This document shows positions 25,082 through 34,550 of a stretch of 64,000 bases of DNA, piece by piece. A model generated the notes under the pieces. It was not told the origin of the DNA and did no database searches. It saw only the letters and a program-made list of their open reading frames with translations. The translations under genes were made by a program, and so were the position numbers. Every line of letters starts with the position of its first letter. The first letter of the stretch is position 1. The DNA is from Flavobacterium denitrificans DSM 15936 (GTDB lineage: Bacteria > Bacteroidota > Bacteroidia > Flavobacteriales > Flavobacteriaceae). The stretch spans positions 62,001 to 126,000 of the forward strand of contig NZ_AUDL01000011.1 of the NCBI RefSeq assembly GCF_000425445.1, in the 5' to 3' direction.

Positions 25082-26032
25082 ATGGATAAGGAAAGTAAGA
25101 TCTATATAGCAGGACACAATGGGATGGTTGGAAGTGCTATTTGGAGAACATTATTAGCCCAAGGATTTAGTAATTTGGTTGGAGTTTCTAGTAAGGAACT
25201 AGATCTTAGAAATCAACAGCTAGTTCAAGATTTTATTGCTAAAGAAAAACCAGATGTTATTATTGATGCGGCAGCACGTGTAGGTGGGATTTTAGCAAAT
25301 AATGATTATCCGTATCAATTTATTATGGAGAATATGCAAATTCAAAATAATTTGATTGATGCCGCTTTGCAAAATAATGTTGAAAAGTTTGTTTTTCTTG
25401 GAAGCTCTTGTATTTATCCAAAATTAGCTCCACAGCCTTTAAAAGAAGATTATTTGCTTACAGATACTCTTGAGCCAACAAACGAATGGTATGCAATTGC
25501 GAAAATTACAGGGGTAAAAACATGCCAAGCAATTCGAAAGCAGTTTGGAAAGGATTTTGTGAGTCTTATGCCTACTAATTTGTATGGCACTTATGATAAT
25601 TTTGATTTAAACACTTCACATGTTTTGCCTGCAATGATTCGAAAGTTCCACGAAGCAAAGGAAAATAATAATGCTTCTGTAATATTATGGGGAAGTGGAA
25701 CGCCAATGCGTGAGTTTTTATTTGTTGACGATATGGCGAAAGCAGTAGTATTTGCTTTAGAAAATAAATTACCGGATTATTTATATAATGTTGGTACTGG
25801 AAAAGATTTGACCATTAAAGAATTGGCCGAAACGATCCAGAAAATTACAGGGCATACAGGAGAGATTATTTGGGATTCTACTAAACCAGATGGTACTCCA
25901 AGAAAATTAATGGATGTTTCAAAGATGCATGATTTAGGTTGGAAACATCAAGTAGAACTTGAAGAAGGAATTAAAAAAACTTATGATTGGTTTTTAGAAA
26001 ATATTCAAAACTTTAAACAAGTTAAATTATAG
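25082..26032 (+). CDS. fcl: GDP-L-fucose synthase
   Basis: An NADPH-dependent epimerase/reductase converting GDP-4-keto-6-deoxy-D-mannose to GDP-L-fucose. This extended SDR has the Rossmann motif IAGHNGMVGSAIWR, AARVGGILANNDYPY, the catalytic serine in FLGSSCIYP, and YxxxK in WYAIAKITG, all as in family members. Length (316 aa) is normal. It works directly with Gmd, whose gene follows (76-nt gap); the order fcl-gmd is the reverse of the common gmd-fcl. It supplies fucose for the polymer made here. Confidence 0.95.
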   Translation: MDKESKIYIAGHNGMVGSAIWRTLLAQGFSNLVGVSSKELDLRNQQLVQDFIAKEKPDVIIDAAARVGGILANNDYPYQFIMENMQIQNNLIDAALQNNVEKFVFLGSSCIYPKLAPQPLKEDYLLTDTLEPTNEWYAIAKITGVKTCQAIRKQFGKDFVSLMPTNLYGTYDNFDLNTSHVLPAMIRKFHEAKENNNASVILWGSGTPMREFLFVDDMAKAVVFALENKLPDYLYNVGTGKDLTIKELAETIQKITGHTGEIIWDSTKPDGTPRKLMDVSKMHDLGWKHQVELEEGIKKTYDWFLENIQNFKQVKL

Positions 26033-26108
26033 TCAAATATTTAAAAGACAGACTGATAAATAAATTCAGTTTTTTCTATTTTAAAATAAAATATAAAATT
26101 CTTACCAA

Positions 26109-27191
26109 ATGAGCACTCAAAAGACAGCACTTATAACGGGAATAACTGGCCAGGATGGATCATATCTAGCAGAATTATTGTTAGAAAAAGGATATGAAGT
26201 GCACGGAGTAAAAAGACGTGCATCTTCTTTTAATACCCAACGCATCGATCATCTTTATCAAGATCAGCACGAAGCACACGTTCATTTTAAATTGCATTAT
26301 GGTGATTTAACAGACTCGACTAATATTATTAGAATCATCCAAGAAGTACAGCCTGATGAAATTTATAATTTAGGCGCTATGTCTCATGTGAAAGTATCTT
26401 TCGATTCTCCTGAATATGTTGCAAATGTTGACGGTATTGGTACTTTGAGAATTTTGGAAGCTGTAAGGATTTTAGGTTTAGAGAAAAAAACAAGAATCTA
26501 TCAAGCATCAACTTCAGAGCTTTATGGCGGCATGTCAGAGAATAAAAATGAAAAAGGTTTTTATGATGAAAACTCGCCATTTTATCCTCGCTCTCCCTAT
26601 GGTGCTGCCAAAATTTATGGTTTTTGGATCACAAAAAATTATAGAGAGGCCTATAACATGTTTGCGTGTAATGGTATTTTGTTTAACCATGAATCTCCTA
26701 GACGTGGTGAAACTTTCGTAACTCGTAAAATTACTATGGCAACAGCTGCTATTGCGAAAGGAAAGCAAGAATGTCTTTATTTAGGAAACCTAAACTCGCA
26801 AAGAGATTGGGGACATGCTAAGGATTATGTTGAGGCAATGTGGAGAATTTTACAGCAAGATATACCAGAAGATTACGTAATAGCAACAGGGGTCACTACT
26901 TATATTCGTGATTTTGTCATTATGGCTTTTTCAGAAATAGGCGTTGAATTGACCTTTGAAGGGGAAAATGAAAATGAAGTAGCTAAAATTAAAGCTTGTA
27001 ATAATCCCTTATATCAACTGGAAGTAGGAAAAGTAGTAGTGCGCGTTGACCCTGAATATTATCGTCCTACAGAGGTTGACCTTTTAATTGGGGATCCTAC
27101 AAAATCTAAAACTAAGCTAGGCTGGAAGCCTCAATATGATTTGAAGGCTTTAGTTAGAGAAATGGTTGCAAGTGATTTAGAATTGTTTTAA
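26109..27191 (+). CDS. gmd: GDP-mannose 4,6-dehydratase
   Basis: It converts GDP-D-mannose to GDP-4-keto-6-deoxy-D-mannose, the substrate of Fcl. Landmarks are the NADP-binding [20 protein letters not shown], the [15 protein letters not shown] block, the TSELYGG catalytic Thr/Ser-Glu region, YxxxK in [29 protein letters not shown], and DVDLLIGD-type sequence at the C-terminus. 360 residues is standard. Together with fcl this closes the GDP-fucose branch; the GDP-mannose-forming enzymes are not in the window. Confidence 0.96.
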   Translation: MSTQKTALITGITGQDGSYLAELLLEKGYEVHGVKRRASSFNTQRIDHLYQDQHEAHVHFKLHYGDLTDSTNIIRIIQEVQPDEIYNLGAMSHVKVSFDSPEYVANVDGIGTLRILEAVRILGLEKKTRIYQASTSELYGGMSENKNEKGFYDENSPFYPRSPYGAAKIYGFWITKNYREAYNMFACNGILFNHESPRRGETFVTRKITMATAAIAKGKQECLYLGNLNSQRDWGHAKDYVEAMWRILQQDIPEDYVIATGVTTYIRDFVIMAFSEIGVELTFEGENENEVAKIKACNNPLYQLEVGKVVVRVDPEYYRPTEVDLLIGDPTKSKTKLGWKPQYDLKALVREMVASDLELF

Positions 27192-27310
27192 AATTTATTT
27201 CACAAGAAATAGAAATGGCAGATTAAAAAAATAATAAAAAATAGTAAATATTGATTTAAAAAAATTATTATTGCAGACAGTTAATAAATTGATTTTAAAA
27301 CAATAAGTAT

Positions 27311-28225
27311 ATGAAAAGAAAGTTACTTTTTTTTGCAACATTATGTTTTGTTTTTTTTGCCAGTTGTTCTGCAGAAGATGTAAATCATTTTACTTCGAGG
27401 CCAGTAAATGTTGCCAATCCATCTGAAACAGATTATTCTGATACAATTGGAAAACCTGGGTTGATAGATAATCCCGATCCCGATAGTGCAATAATTGATG
27501 GCCCAATTGTTATTAAAAATAATATCGTTGCTCATCGTGGTGCTTGGAAAAAAAATAATCTTCCTCAAAATTCAATAGCCTCTTTAAAAGAAGCTATTCG
27601 TTTAAAGTGTAGAGGGTCTGAATTTGATCTTTGGCTCACCGCTGATGATTCTTTGGTAATATGTCATGATAATTCATATAACAATCTTAATATTCAAAAT
27701 TCAAACTATTCTCAATTGGTGGTTTTTAAACTATCAAACGGTGAAAAATTACCCACGTTAAGAGAATATATACAAGCAGCAAAACAAAACAATAACACAA
27801 CTCAATTGTTTTGTCATGTAAAAGATTTATTAAGCGCAGCACGAAGAAAAGTATATGCCACGAAAATACTCGAATGTGTTAATAAGCTTAATGCTCAGCC
27901 GTTAATAGTATATGCTAGTGAAAATTATAATATACTAAAAGAATTACGAGCATTAAGTGATTCAGCAGATATTCGATCTTTTCTAACTAATGTTACACTT
28001 TCTCCTGAAGAAGTCAAGAAAGATAACATATCAGGTATTTTTTATTATGATTATGTATATTACAAAAATCCAGATTGGATAGAAAGGGCTAGACTAAATA
28101 ATATTTCTTTAAGTGTGAGTGTAATTAATAATGCAGACGGGATAAATTGGTTTTTAAAAAATAAATTTGATGCCATATTAAGTGATGAACCGGAATTGGC
28201 ATTAAATCTTCAAGATAAATTATAA
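27311..28225 (+). CDS. glycerophosphodiester phosphodiesterase-like lipoprotein with an altered metal site
   Basis: The precursor has a lipobox FASC (Cys19) and a ~50-residue linker before the TIM-barrel domain. GDPD landmarks present are AHRG (His75, Arg76), GSEFDLWLTADD (Glu104, Asp106) and CHDNS (His119). The third expected metal ligand, normally the Glu of an E-[IL]-K strand, is histidine here (F-C-H-V-K, His169), and the early PENS motif reads PQNS. The active site is thus incomplete or re-tuned. The gene sits inside the polysaccharide operon beside two TagD-like genes and a TagF-like gene, so glycerophosphate linkages are a natural substrate class. The enzyme may also be a non-catalytic binder. 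Confidence 0.82.
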   Translation: MKRKLLFFATLCFVFFASCSAEDVNHFTSRPVNVANPSETDYSDTIGKPGLIDNPDPDSAIIDGPIVIKNNIVAHRGAWKKNNLPQNSIASLKEAIRLKCRGSEFDLWLTADDSLVICHDNSYNNLNIQNSNYSQLVVFKLSNGEKLPTLREYIQAAKQNNNTTQLFCHVKDLLSAARRKVYATKILECVNKLNAQPLIVYASENYNILKELRALSDSADIRSFLTNVTLSPEEVKKDNISGIFYYDYVYYKNPDWIERARLNNISLSVSVINNADGINWFLKNKFDAILSDEPELALNLQDKL

Positions 28226-28384
28226 TTAACGGCAAAAAGCATTAAATAATTAATCGTAAGAAAGTTTTAATTTGTTGGTTTGAAAATTCTATAATTAAGG
28301 AATTTTTACAAATAGAAAATCAAATTATTAATCACAAATTTTATATAAGTTAAGAATAATATAATTCAATATAATAATAAAATA

Positions 28385-28807
28385 ATGAAAATAGGATATA
28401 CGACTGGAGTTTTTGATTTATTTCATATCGGACATTTAAATTTGCTAAGAAATGCAAAATCAATGTGTGATAAACTAATTGTAGGAGTGACCACCGATGA
28501 ATTAGTTTCATATAAAAATAAAAAAGCAGTAATTCCTTTTGAAGAGCGTGCTGAAATTGTGAGAAATTGCAAATATGTGGATGTAGTTATCCCTCAGCCA
28601 TCGATGGATAAATTTGAAGCTTGGCAAAAACTTAGGTTTGATATAATGTTTGTCGGAGATGATTGGTTTAATACTGATAAATGGAAAGATATTCAAGCAC
28701 AATTTGAAGAAGTTGGAGTTAAAATTGTTTATTTTCCTTACACAAAAGGGACATCTTCAACTATTTTAAATGAGACATTAGAAAAATTGAGACAAAATAA
28801 TAAATAA
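28385..28807 (+). CDS. glycerol-3-phosphate cytidylyltransferase (TagD-like) 2
   Basis: The 140-residue protein shows GVFDLFHIGHLNLLRNAK with the HxGH motif (HIGH), GVTTDELVSYKNKKAVIPF, RxxxV-type turn FEERAEIVR, FVGDDWFNTDKW and the C-terminal TKGTSSTIL (SST motif). All are strong TagD features, so CDP-glycerol synthesis is the best call. It is the closer of the two copies to true TagD. It stops 4 nt before asnB. Its likely partner is the TagF/TagB-like transferase at 32036. Confidence 0.88.
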   Translation: MKIGYTTGVFDLFHIGHLNLLRNAKSMCDKLIVGVTTDELVSYKNKKAVIPFEERAEIVRNCKYVDVVIPQPSMDKFEAWQKLRFDIMFVGDDWFNTDKWKDIQAQFEEVGVKIVYFPYTKGTSSTILNETLEKLRQNNK

Positions 28808-28811
28808 GTTT

Positions 28812-30710
28812 ATGTGCGGAATATTAGTAAATGCAGGAAATGTTGGGAAGGATAAATTTATTCAAGCTTTAAATTTACAAGCACATCGCGGTCCCGACAG
28901 TTTCGGGTATGATAAAATTGATAATGTAAGCTTTGGGCATAGACGACTAAGCATAATTGATCTTAATGAGTGTTCAAATCAGCCTATGCATAACTACAAC
29001 AATAGATATACTATTGTTTTTAATGGAGAAATTTATAATTATAAAGAAATTAGGCAAGAATTACAGGATTTAGGTTATATTTTTAAAACGGATGGTGATA
29101 CTGAAGTTATATTAAATGCCTACGAAGCTTTTGGAGCAAGAGCCCTGGATAAGTTCATTGGAATGTTCGCGTTTGTTTTATACGATAATTTAAATAAAGA
29201 ATTTTTCATTGCTCGAGATAGATTGGGAGTTAAACCTCTTTTTTATACAATCAATGATGATGGAATTAGTTTTAGTTCTGAAATAAAGTCCATTTTATTT
29301 TTAGATAATTCAAAAAGACAATTAAATTTAAGAGCAGTTAGCTCTTATTTTTCTTATAGATACCCTATTAATAATGAAAGTTTTTTTGAAGGCATTGAAG
29401 TGTTTCCGGCAGCGCATTGGATGCGTATTGATTCAAACGGTAATAGAACTATCGAAAAATACTGGGATTTTAGAGATAAAATTTATTTGCAAAAAGAAGA
29501 CAGGGGAGAGCAGTTTTATATCGATGAGTTGAAAGAATTAATGACTTCTTCAGTAAAATATAGAATGGTCTCAGATGTGCCAGTTGGTGCTTATCTTTCT
29601 GGAGGCGTTGATTCGAGCGTAACTACTTATGAATTAGCAAAATTAAATAAAAATGTTGTAAATACTTTTACTATTGGATTTGCAGAAGAAGGATATAATG
29701 AATTTTCATATTCTAAAATAGTATCAGAATTATGTAATACTAATCATAAAGAAATTCTTCTTGATGAAAAAAATTATTTTGATTCTATGTCTGATTTGAT
29801 TAAGATAAAAGATGCTCCGTTAGGTGTGCCTAATGAAGTTCCTCTTTATTTGATGTCGAAAGAATTAAAAAAGGATGTGACAGTTGTTTTATCTGGTGAA
29901 GGTGCTGACGAAATATTTGCAGGTTATAGTAGACTATTTAGTTCATCTGAAGATTTTAATCAAATGAAAGATACTACTATTGATAAAAAAAGTGAATTAT
30001 ACACGAAGCTAATTAATAAGTATGGAGAGAGTTTTCCAAAAACTGAGATTGAACATTTTTTAGGATTATATCAATATTGCTCATCTTCATTTAAATCAAA
30101 ATTATTTCATAAGAGAATTAATTCAGATAAAATTGAAAAAGAGTTAAATGAAGTTTTTTTAGCGGTGTTTGAAAAATTAGATGATGAGTCTTATTTAAAC
30201 AAGATGCTATATTGTTTTGAAAAAATTCATTTACCTGGTTTATTAAATAGATTGGATACAACAACAATGGCAGCCAGCGTTGAAGGTCGTGTGCCTTTTG
30301 TCGATCATAGATTAATAGAGTTTGCTTTTTCTATGCCGAATCATTATAAATTAAAATGGAATGAGGATGAAGTGGCTTTAGAAAGCAAATTAGGCAGTGA
30401 AATGGCTGAAAATCAAAATACACCAAAATATATTTTAAAAAAGGCTTATGAAAATATTCTGCCAAACGAAATTTTATATAGAAAGAAAATGGGATTTCCT
30501 GTTCCTTTGAATACTTGGTTTGGAAATGACTTTAAAGATCTAGCGTTTAATAAAATAATAAACGGGTATCTCGTTCAGAATGATATTATTGATAAAGATT
30601 TTTTTATTCAATTGATCAATAATTATGAAGCCAATGGAAGCAAAGAAGATATAGGTATGAAAATTTGGATGATATTAAATATGGAACTCTTTTTATCAGA
30701 ATATTTTTAA
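28812..30710 (+). CDS. asnB: asparagine synthase (glutamine-hydrolysing)-type amidotransferase
   Basis: The N-terminal class II glutaminase begins with the catalytic Cys2 (MCGILVNAG) and has AHRGPDSFG and FNGEIYNY. The C-terminal ATP-pyrophosphatase domain has YLSGGVDSSVTTYELAK and LSGEGADEIFAGYSR. Length (632 aa) fits AsnB. Inside sugar loci such proteins often amidate uronic acids or other carboxyl groups of the repeat unit and need not make asparagine. That reading is an inference from context. The short gap to tagD2 and the continuing strand imply one operon. Confidence 0.9.
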   Translation: MCGILVNAGNVGKDKFIQALNLQAHRGPDSFGYDKIDNVSFGHRRLSIIDLNECSNQPMHNYNNRYTIVFNGEIYNYKEIRQELQDLGYIFKTDGDTEVILNAYEAFGARALDKFIGMFAFVLYDNLNKEFFIARDRLGVKPLFYTINDDGISFSSEIKSILFLDNSKRQLNLRAVSSYFSYRYPINNESFFEGIEVFPAAHWMRIDSNGNRTIEKYWDFRDKIYLQKEDRGEQFYIDELKELMTSSVKYRMVSDVPVGAYLSGGVDSSVTTYELAKLNKNVVNTFTIGFAEEGYNEFSYSKIVSELCNTNHKEILLDEKNYFDSMSDLIKIKDAPLGVPNEVPLYLMSKELKKDVTVVLSGEGADEIFAGYSRLFSSSEDFNQMKDTTIDKKSELYTKLINKYGESFPKTEIEHFLGLYQYCSSSFKSKLFHKRINSDKIEKELNEVFLAVFEKLDDESYLNKMLYCFEKIHLPGLLNRLDTTTMAASVEGRVPFVDHRLIEFAFSMPNHYKLKWNEDEVALESKLGSEMAENQNTPKYILKKAYENILPNEILYRKKMGFPVPLNTWFGNDFKDLAFNKIINGYLVQNDIIDKDFFIQLINNYEANGSKEDIGMKIWMILNMELFLSEYF

Positions 30711-30758
30711 TGGGCATTAAATTTAATTATCATATAAATTTTTTATAAATATAAGTAA

Positions 30759-32036
30759 GTGCGCTTTAAAAATAATAATCTAAATCCAGCCCTTATTTCC
30801 AATTTTTTTTCTTTGGTAATATTACAAGGTGCTAATTATTTATTCCCTCTATTAACAATTCCATACTTATTTAGAACACTTGGTGTTGATACTTTTGGAT
30901 TAATTAGTTTTGCTACTGCATTTGCTCAGTACTTTGTAATTCTGACTGATTTTGGATTTAATCTTTATGGAGTACAGTATATATCTGTTAATAGAGATAA
31001 TAAGAATTTGCGTGATGTTTTCTTTGCAAATGTTGTAGTAGCACAGCTTTTTTTGTTTGTAATTGGTTTGCTAGTATTAATCAGTATCATTTTTACTTTT
31101 GATAAGTTTTATAATGAGAAATGGATTTATCTACTTTCTTATTCAACTGTGTTCGGGACTGTGCTTTTACCAACTTGGTTTTTTCAAGGAATTGAGCAGA
31201 TGAAGTATATTACAAAAATCAATATTTTAACACGTACTTTTTCAATAATTCCAATATTTTTCTTTGTAAAATCTGATGCAGATTATCTATTAGTGCCTTT
31301 TTTTTATGGATTAGGATCTATTGCTTCAGGATCTATTGCTCTTTATGTTGCAAAAAAGCATTTTAATGTGAATTTCAATTTTTCTAAGGTTTCATTTCTG
31401 GGTATCAAAGAATGTCTGAAAAATAGTTCGGAATTTTTTGTTTCTAGAATTTCTGTTTCCTTATATACTATTAGTAATAGTTTTGTTCTGGGTTTAGTTT
31501 TGGGAAATATTTCCGTAGGTTATTATGTAGCGGCCGAGAAACTTTATGGAGCAATACAGAGTCTAATTGAGCCCCTTAACAGTGCCTTATACCCTTACAT
31601 GGTCAAACATAAAAACATTAATACATTCACAAAGATTTTTGTTAGTGTATTACTTATTATTTGTATTGTTTTGCCTATTTGTATTTATAATGCGGATTTT
31701 ATAATGCATTTAATTTATAAAAGTGTTGCAATCGAAAGCGTTATTGTCTTTAAAATACTTTTAGGAGTATGTATTCTTTCTGTTCCTGCCATTTTATTAG
31801 GTTATCCATTGCTTGGTGCATTTGGATTTTCAAAATATGCTAATCGTACTGTAATTATATCTTCAATTTTTCATATAACAGCACTTAGTATAATGTTTGT
31901 AACTAATAGTATTTCGGTTATTGCAGTAGCCAGTTTGGTATTAATAACACAATTTATTGTATTGTTGGCGAGAGTTATTGGAGTTTATAAGAATATATAT
32001 AAAGCTGCCAAACAAACAAATGAAATAAATACGTAA
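30759..32036 (+). CDS. wzx: Wzx-type polysaccharide flippase
   Basis: A 425-residue MATE/MOP-superfamily protein with about 12 hydrophobic helices. The N-terminal NFFSLVILQGANYLFPLLTI and LFRTLGVDTFGLISFATAF are hallmarks of Wzx (RfbX) flippases, which move undecaprenyl-linked repeat units across the inner membrane. The start is a GTG at 30759, the only fitting codon before the first helix. Its stop overlaps the next gene by 1 nt (TAATG), so translation is coupled. Confidence 0.9.
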   Translation: MRFKNNNLNPALISNFFSLVILQGANYLFPLLTIPYLFRTLGVDTFGLISFATAFAQYFVILTDFGFNLYGVQYISVNRDNKNLRDVFFANVVVAQLFLFVIGLLVLISIIFTFDKFYNEKWIYLLSYSTVFGTVLLPTWFFQGIEQMKYITKINILTRTFSIIPIFFFVKSDADYLLVPFFYGLGSIASGSIALYVAKKHFNVNFNFSKVSFLGIKECLKNSSEFFVSRISVSLYTISNSFVLGLVLGNISVGYYVAAEKLYGAIQSLIEPLNSALYPYMVKHKNINTFTKIFVSVLLIICIVLPICIYNADFIMHLIYKSVAIESVIVFKILLGVCILSVPAILLGYPLLGAFGFSKYANRTVIISSIFHITALSIMFVTNSISVIAVASLVLITQFIVLLARVIGVYKNIYKAAKQTNEINT

Positions 32037-33265
32037 TGAACATTAAAAATATATTAAAAATATTAATATTTCCATTTACCAGAGTACTTTACTTAATATC
32101 TGGTTTAATTCCTAGAAATCCTAAAATTTGGGTATTTGGTGCACAAAAAAATGCATTTAATGACAACACAAAATATTTGTTTATTTCATTAACAATGGAG
32201 AGGCCTGATATCAAAGCAATATGGATTACATCAAATAGAGAAACAATAAAAAAAATCAGAAACAATAGTGGCTTAGCTTATTATAGATGGAGCTTAAAGG
32301 GGATTATTTATACTATATTGGCTAAATATTGGTTTGTGACGACTACTGTAGCGGAAATTGACTATTATACATCTAGAGGTGCAACGGTAATTAATCTCTG
32401 GCATGGAATACCAATAAAGAAAATTTATTTTGATACAGATAATGTTGAAGATTTTAATAGGTATCACAATCCCTCATTTATTCAAAAGTGGATAGATGAA
32501 CCTTCTGTTTTTAGATTGTCGAATTATATGGTTTCAACTTCAAATCACGTTTCTGTTAATGTTTTTTGTTCGGCATTAAAAGTTGAATTGGAAAATTGTT
32601 TAAATTTTGGACAAGCGAGAACAGATATTTTTTTCTTTGATGATCAAAAATATAATGAATGGGTAAATAAATGGGAATCTAACTCATTTATTTCAATTAT
32701 TGATAGGGCTAAAAAATCTAATTATGTTTGGATTTATATGCCAACATGGAGAGAAAGTAATCCTTCCTTTTTAGATGATATGGGGCTAAATTATGATAAG
32801 ATCAATAAGTCGTTGTCTGCAAAGGATGAATTATTAATAATGAAACTTCATCCATATACTCCGATTGATTTCTTAAATAAACTAAAAGGATATTCTAATA
32901 TTGTTGTAGTGGAATCTTCACAAGATATTTATCCTTTATTAAAATTCACTGATGCACTTATTACTGATTACTCATCTATTTTTATTGATTACTTATTGTT
33001 AAATAAACCTATTGTTTTTTATTGTTTTGATTTAGAGGATTATATATTGAGTTCTAGAGGGTTTTATTATGATTATTCGGAAGTAACTCCGGGCATTAAG
33101 GTAAAATCAACGGACGATTTAGAAAATTTATTATGTTTAACTAAAACGATTGATTCTAAAAGTGATGATCAAATCAAGATAAATAAGCTTTTTTATGATT
33201 ATATGGATGGAAAAAGTTCTCATAGAATTACAAACTTTTTTGATGATAAAAAAGATGTAAATTGA
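32036..33265 (+). CDS. CDP-glycerol glycerophosphotransferase family protein (TagB/TagF-like)
   Basis: The Glyphos_transf fold (GT-B) is visible: NLWHGIPIKKI, the counterpart of the TWHGTPLKK motif with its catalytic histidine; VSTSNHVS; IYMPTWRES; MKLHPY; and TDYSSIFIDYLLLNKPIVFY. These residues bind CDP-glycerol and catalyse transfer of glycerol phosphate to a sugar or growing chain. At 409 residues it is the single-domain size of TagB-type primases, not the longer TagF polymerases. With the TagD-like gene at 28385 it suggests glycerol-phosphate decoration of the repeat unit. Transfer of another alditol phosphate is possible. Confidence 0.85.
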   Translation: MNIKNILKILIFPFTRVLYLISGLIPRNPKIWVFGAQKNAFNDNTKYLFISLTMERPDIKAIWITSNRETIKKIRNNSGLAYYRWSLKGIIYTILAKYWFVTTTVAEIDYYTSRGATVINLWHGIPIKKIYFDTDNVEDFNRYHNPSFIQKWIDEPSVFRLSNYMVSTSNHVSVNVFCSALKVELENCLNFGQARTDIFFFDDQKYNEWVNKWESNSFISIIDRAKKSNYVWIYMPTWRESNPSFLDDMGLNYDKINKSLSAKDELLIMKLHPYTPIDFLNKLKGYSNIVVVESSQDIYPLLKFTDALITDYSSIFIDYLLLNKPIVFYCFDLEDYILSSRGFYYDYSEVTPGIKVKSTDDLENLLCLTKTIDSKSDDQIKINKLFYDYMDGKSSHRITNFFDDKKDVN

Positions 33266-33341
33266 TTTAAGTCATTCTTACTTAAGATAAATAGTAGAAA
33301 TATAAACTTATTTGAATAGAAAAGCAATTAATAAATATTAT

Positions 33342-34550
33342 ATGAAAGTCCTTTGGTTTACAAATACTGGTTCGAATTTTTTAAATAATGATAGTCATAA
33401 TGGAGGAGGTTGGATATCATCTTTAGAAACTATATTAGTTAAAAATTTAGATATAAGTTTATCAATTGCGTTTAATATCACTACTAAGCATGATAAAACG
33501 GTTAAGGAAAATGTTTGTTATTATCCAATTTATAAAAGCAAAATACCGTCGATTAACTCATCAGATGATATTAAGAAATATCTTGATGTTGTAAATGATT
33601 GTAATCCAGATATAATACATATTTTTGGGACTGAACAGAATTTTGGATTAATAATTCCTTATATAAACAAGCCAGTTGTAATTCATTTGCAAGGAATATT
33701 AAAGCCTTATCAAAATGCATTGCTACCGCCAAGATTTTCAAAATTGGATTTTTTCTTTCAAAATGGTTTTAATCCGTTTAAAGTACTTTTAAATTATTAT
33801 AGATATAAAAGTTGGGAGAGTCGATCTGATCGTGAGTTAAATATTTTAAAGCATTGCAAATATATAATGGGTAGGACTGAATGGGATAGAAACATGTCTA
33901 GACTTCTAGCTCCTAATTCAGAATATTTTTATTGCAGTGAAATTCTTAGAAGTATATTTTATGTAGATGAAAAATGGAAAAGAAATGCAGGAAGTAAAAA
34001 AATTATTGTATCCACTTTATCATCACCATTATATAAAGGGGCAGACTTAATACTCAACACAGCAAAAATTTTAAAAGAAATACCAGGAATTGATTTTGAG
34101 TGGATAGTTTTTGGTGTAAATGATATAAAATATATTGAAAAAAAGTTAAAAATAAAGGCAAAAGATGTTAATGTGAATTTCTATGGAGTTGTAAATTCTG
34201 AAAAATTGAAAAGTAATTTGCTAGAGTGCGATGTGTTTGTTCATCCTTCTTACATAGATAACAGCCCTAATAGTGTATGTGAAGCCCAAATATTGGGTGT
34301 GCCTGTTATAGCTTGTAATGTCGGAGGCTTATCCACGATTATTAATCATAATGTAACTGGACTATTAGTGCCTGCAAATGATCCTTATATGTTGGCAATT
34401 AATATTTTTGACATTTTAGCAAATAAAGATGAAGCTGAAAGAATTAGCAACAATGAAATTAATACAGCCCTTTTTAGGCATGATCCAAAAAAAATAACGC
34501 AAGATTTGATTGGTATTTATGAAACAATATTAAAGAAACAAAATGAATAA
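33342..34550 (+). CDS. glycosyltransferase, GT4 family
   Basis: Retaining GT-B glycosyltransferase of 402 residues from ATG 33342 (MKVLWFTNTGSN). The TTG at 33312 would add ten residues ahead of the first strand and is not favoured. The donor-binding half shows VSTLSSPLYKGADLILN, WIVFGVND, VNFYGVVNSEKLKSNLLEC and DVFVHPSYIDNSPNSVCEAQ followed by LGVPVIACNVGGLSTII, the E-x7-E-type motif of GT4. Donor sugar unknown. It overlaps the acetyltransferase downstream by 8 nt. Confidence 0.88.
   Translation: MKVLWFTNTGSNFLNNDSHNGGGWISSLETILVKNLDISLSIAFNITTKHDKTVKENVCYYPIYKSKIPSINSSDDIKKYLDVVNDCNPDIIHIFGTEQNFGLIIPYINKPVVIHLQGILKPYQNALLPPRFSKLDFFFQNGFNPFKVLLNYYRYKSWESRSDRELNILKHCKYIMGRTEWDRNMSRLLAPNSEYFYCSEILRSIFYVDEKWKRNAGSKKIIVSTLSSPLYKGADLILNTAKILKEIPGIDFEWIVFGVNDIKYIEKKLKIKAKDVNVNFYGVVNSEKLKSNLLECDVFVHPSYIDNSPNSVCEAQILGVPVIACNVGGLSTIINHNVTGLLVPANDPYMLAINIFDILANKDEAERISNNEINTALFRHDPKKITQDLIGIYETILKKQNE

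Noticed and set aside
28885..28906. Palindrome cccga/tcggg within asnB, resembling the one in the methyltransferase
   Set aside because: It encodes the conserved HRGPDSFG block, so codon constraint explains it.
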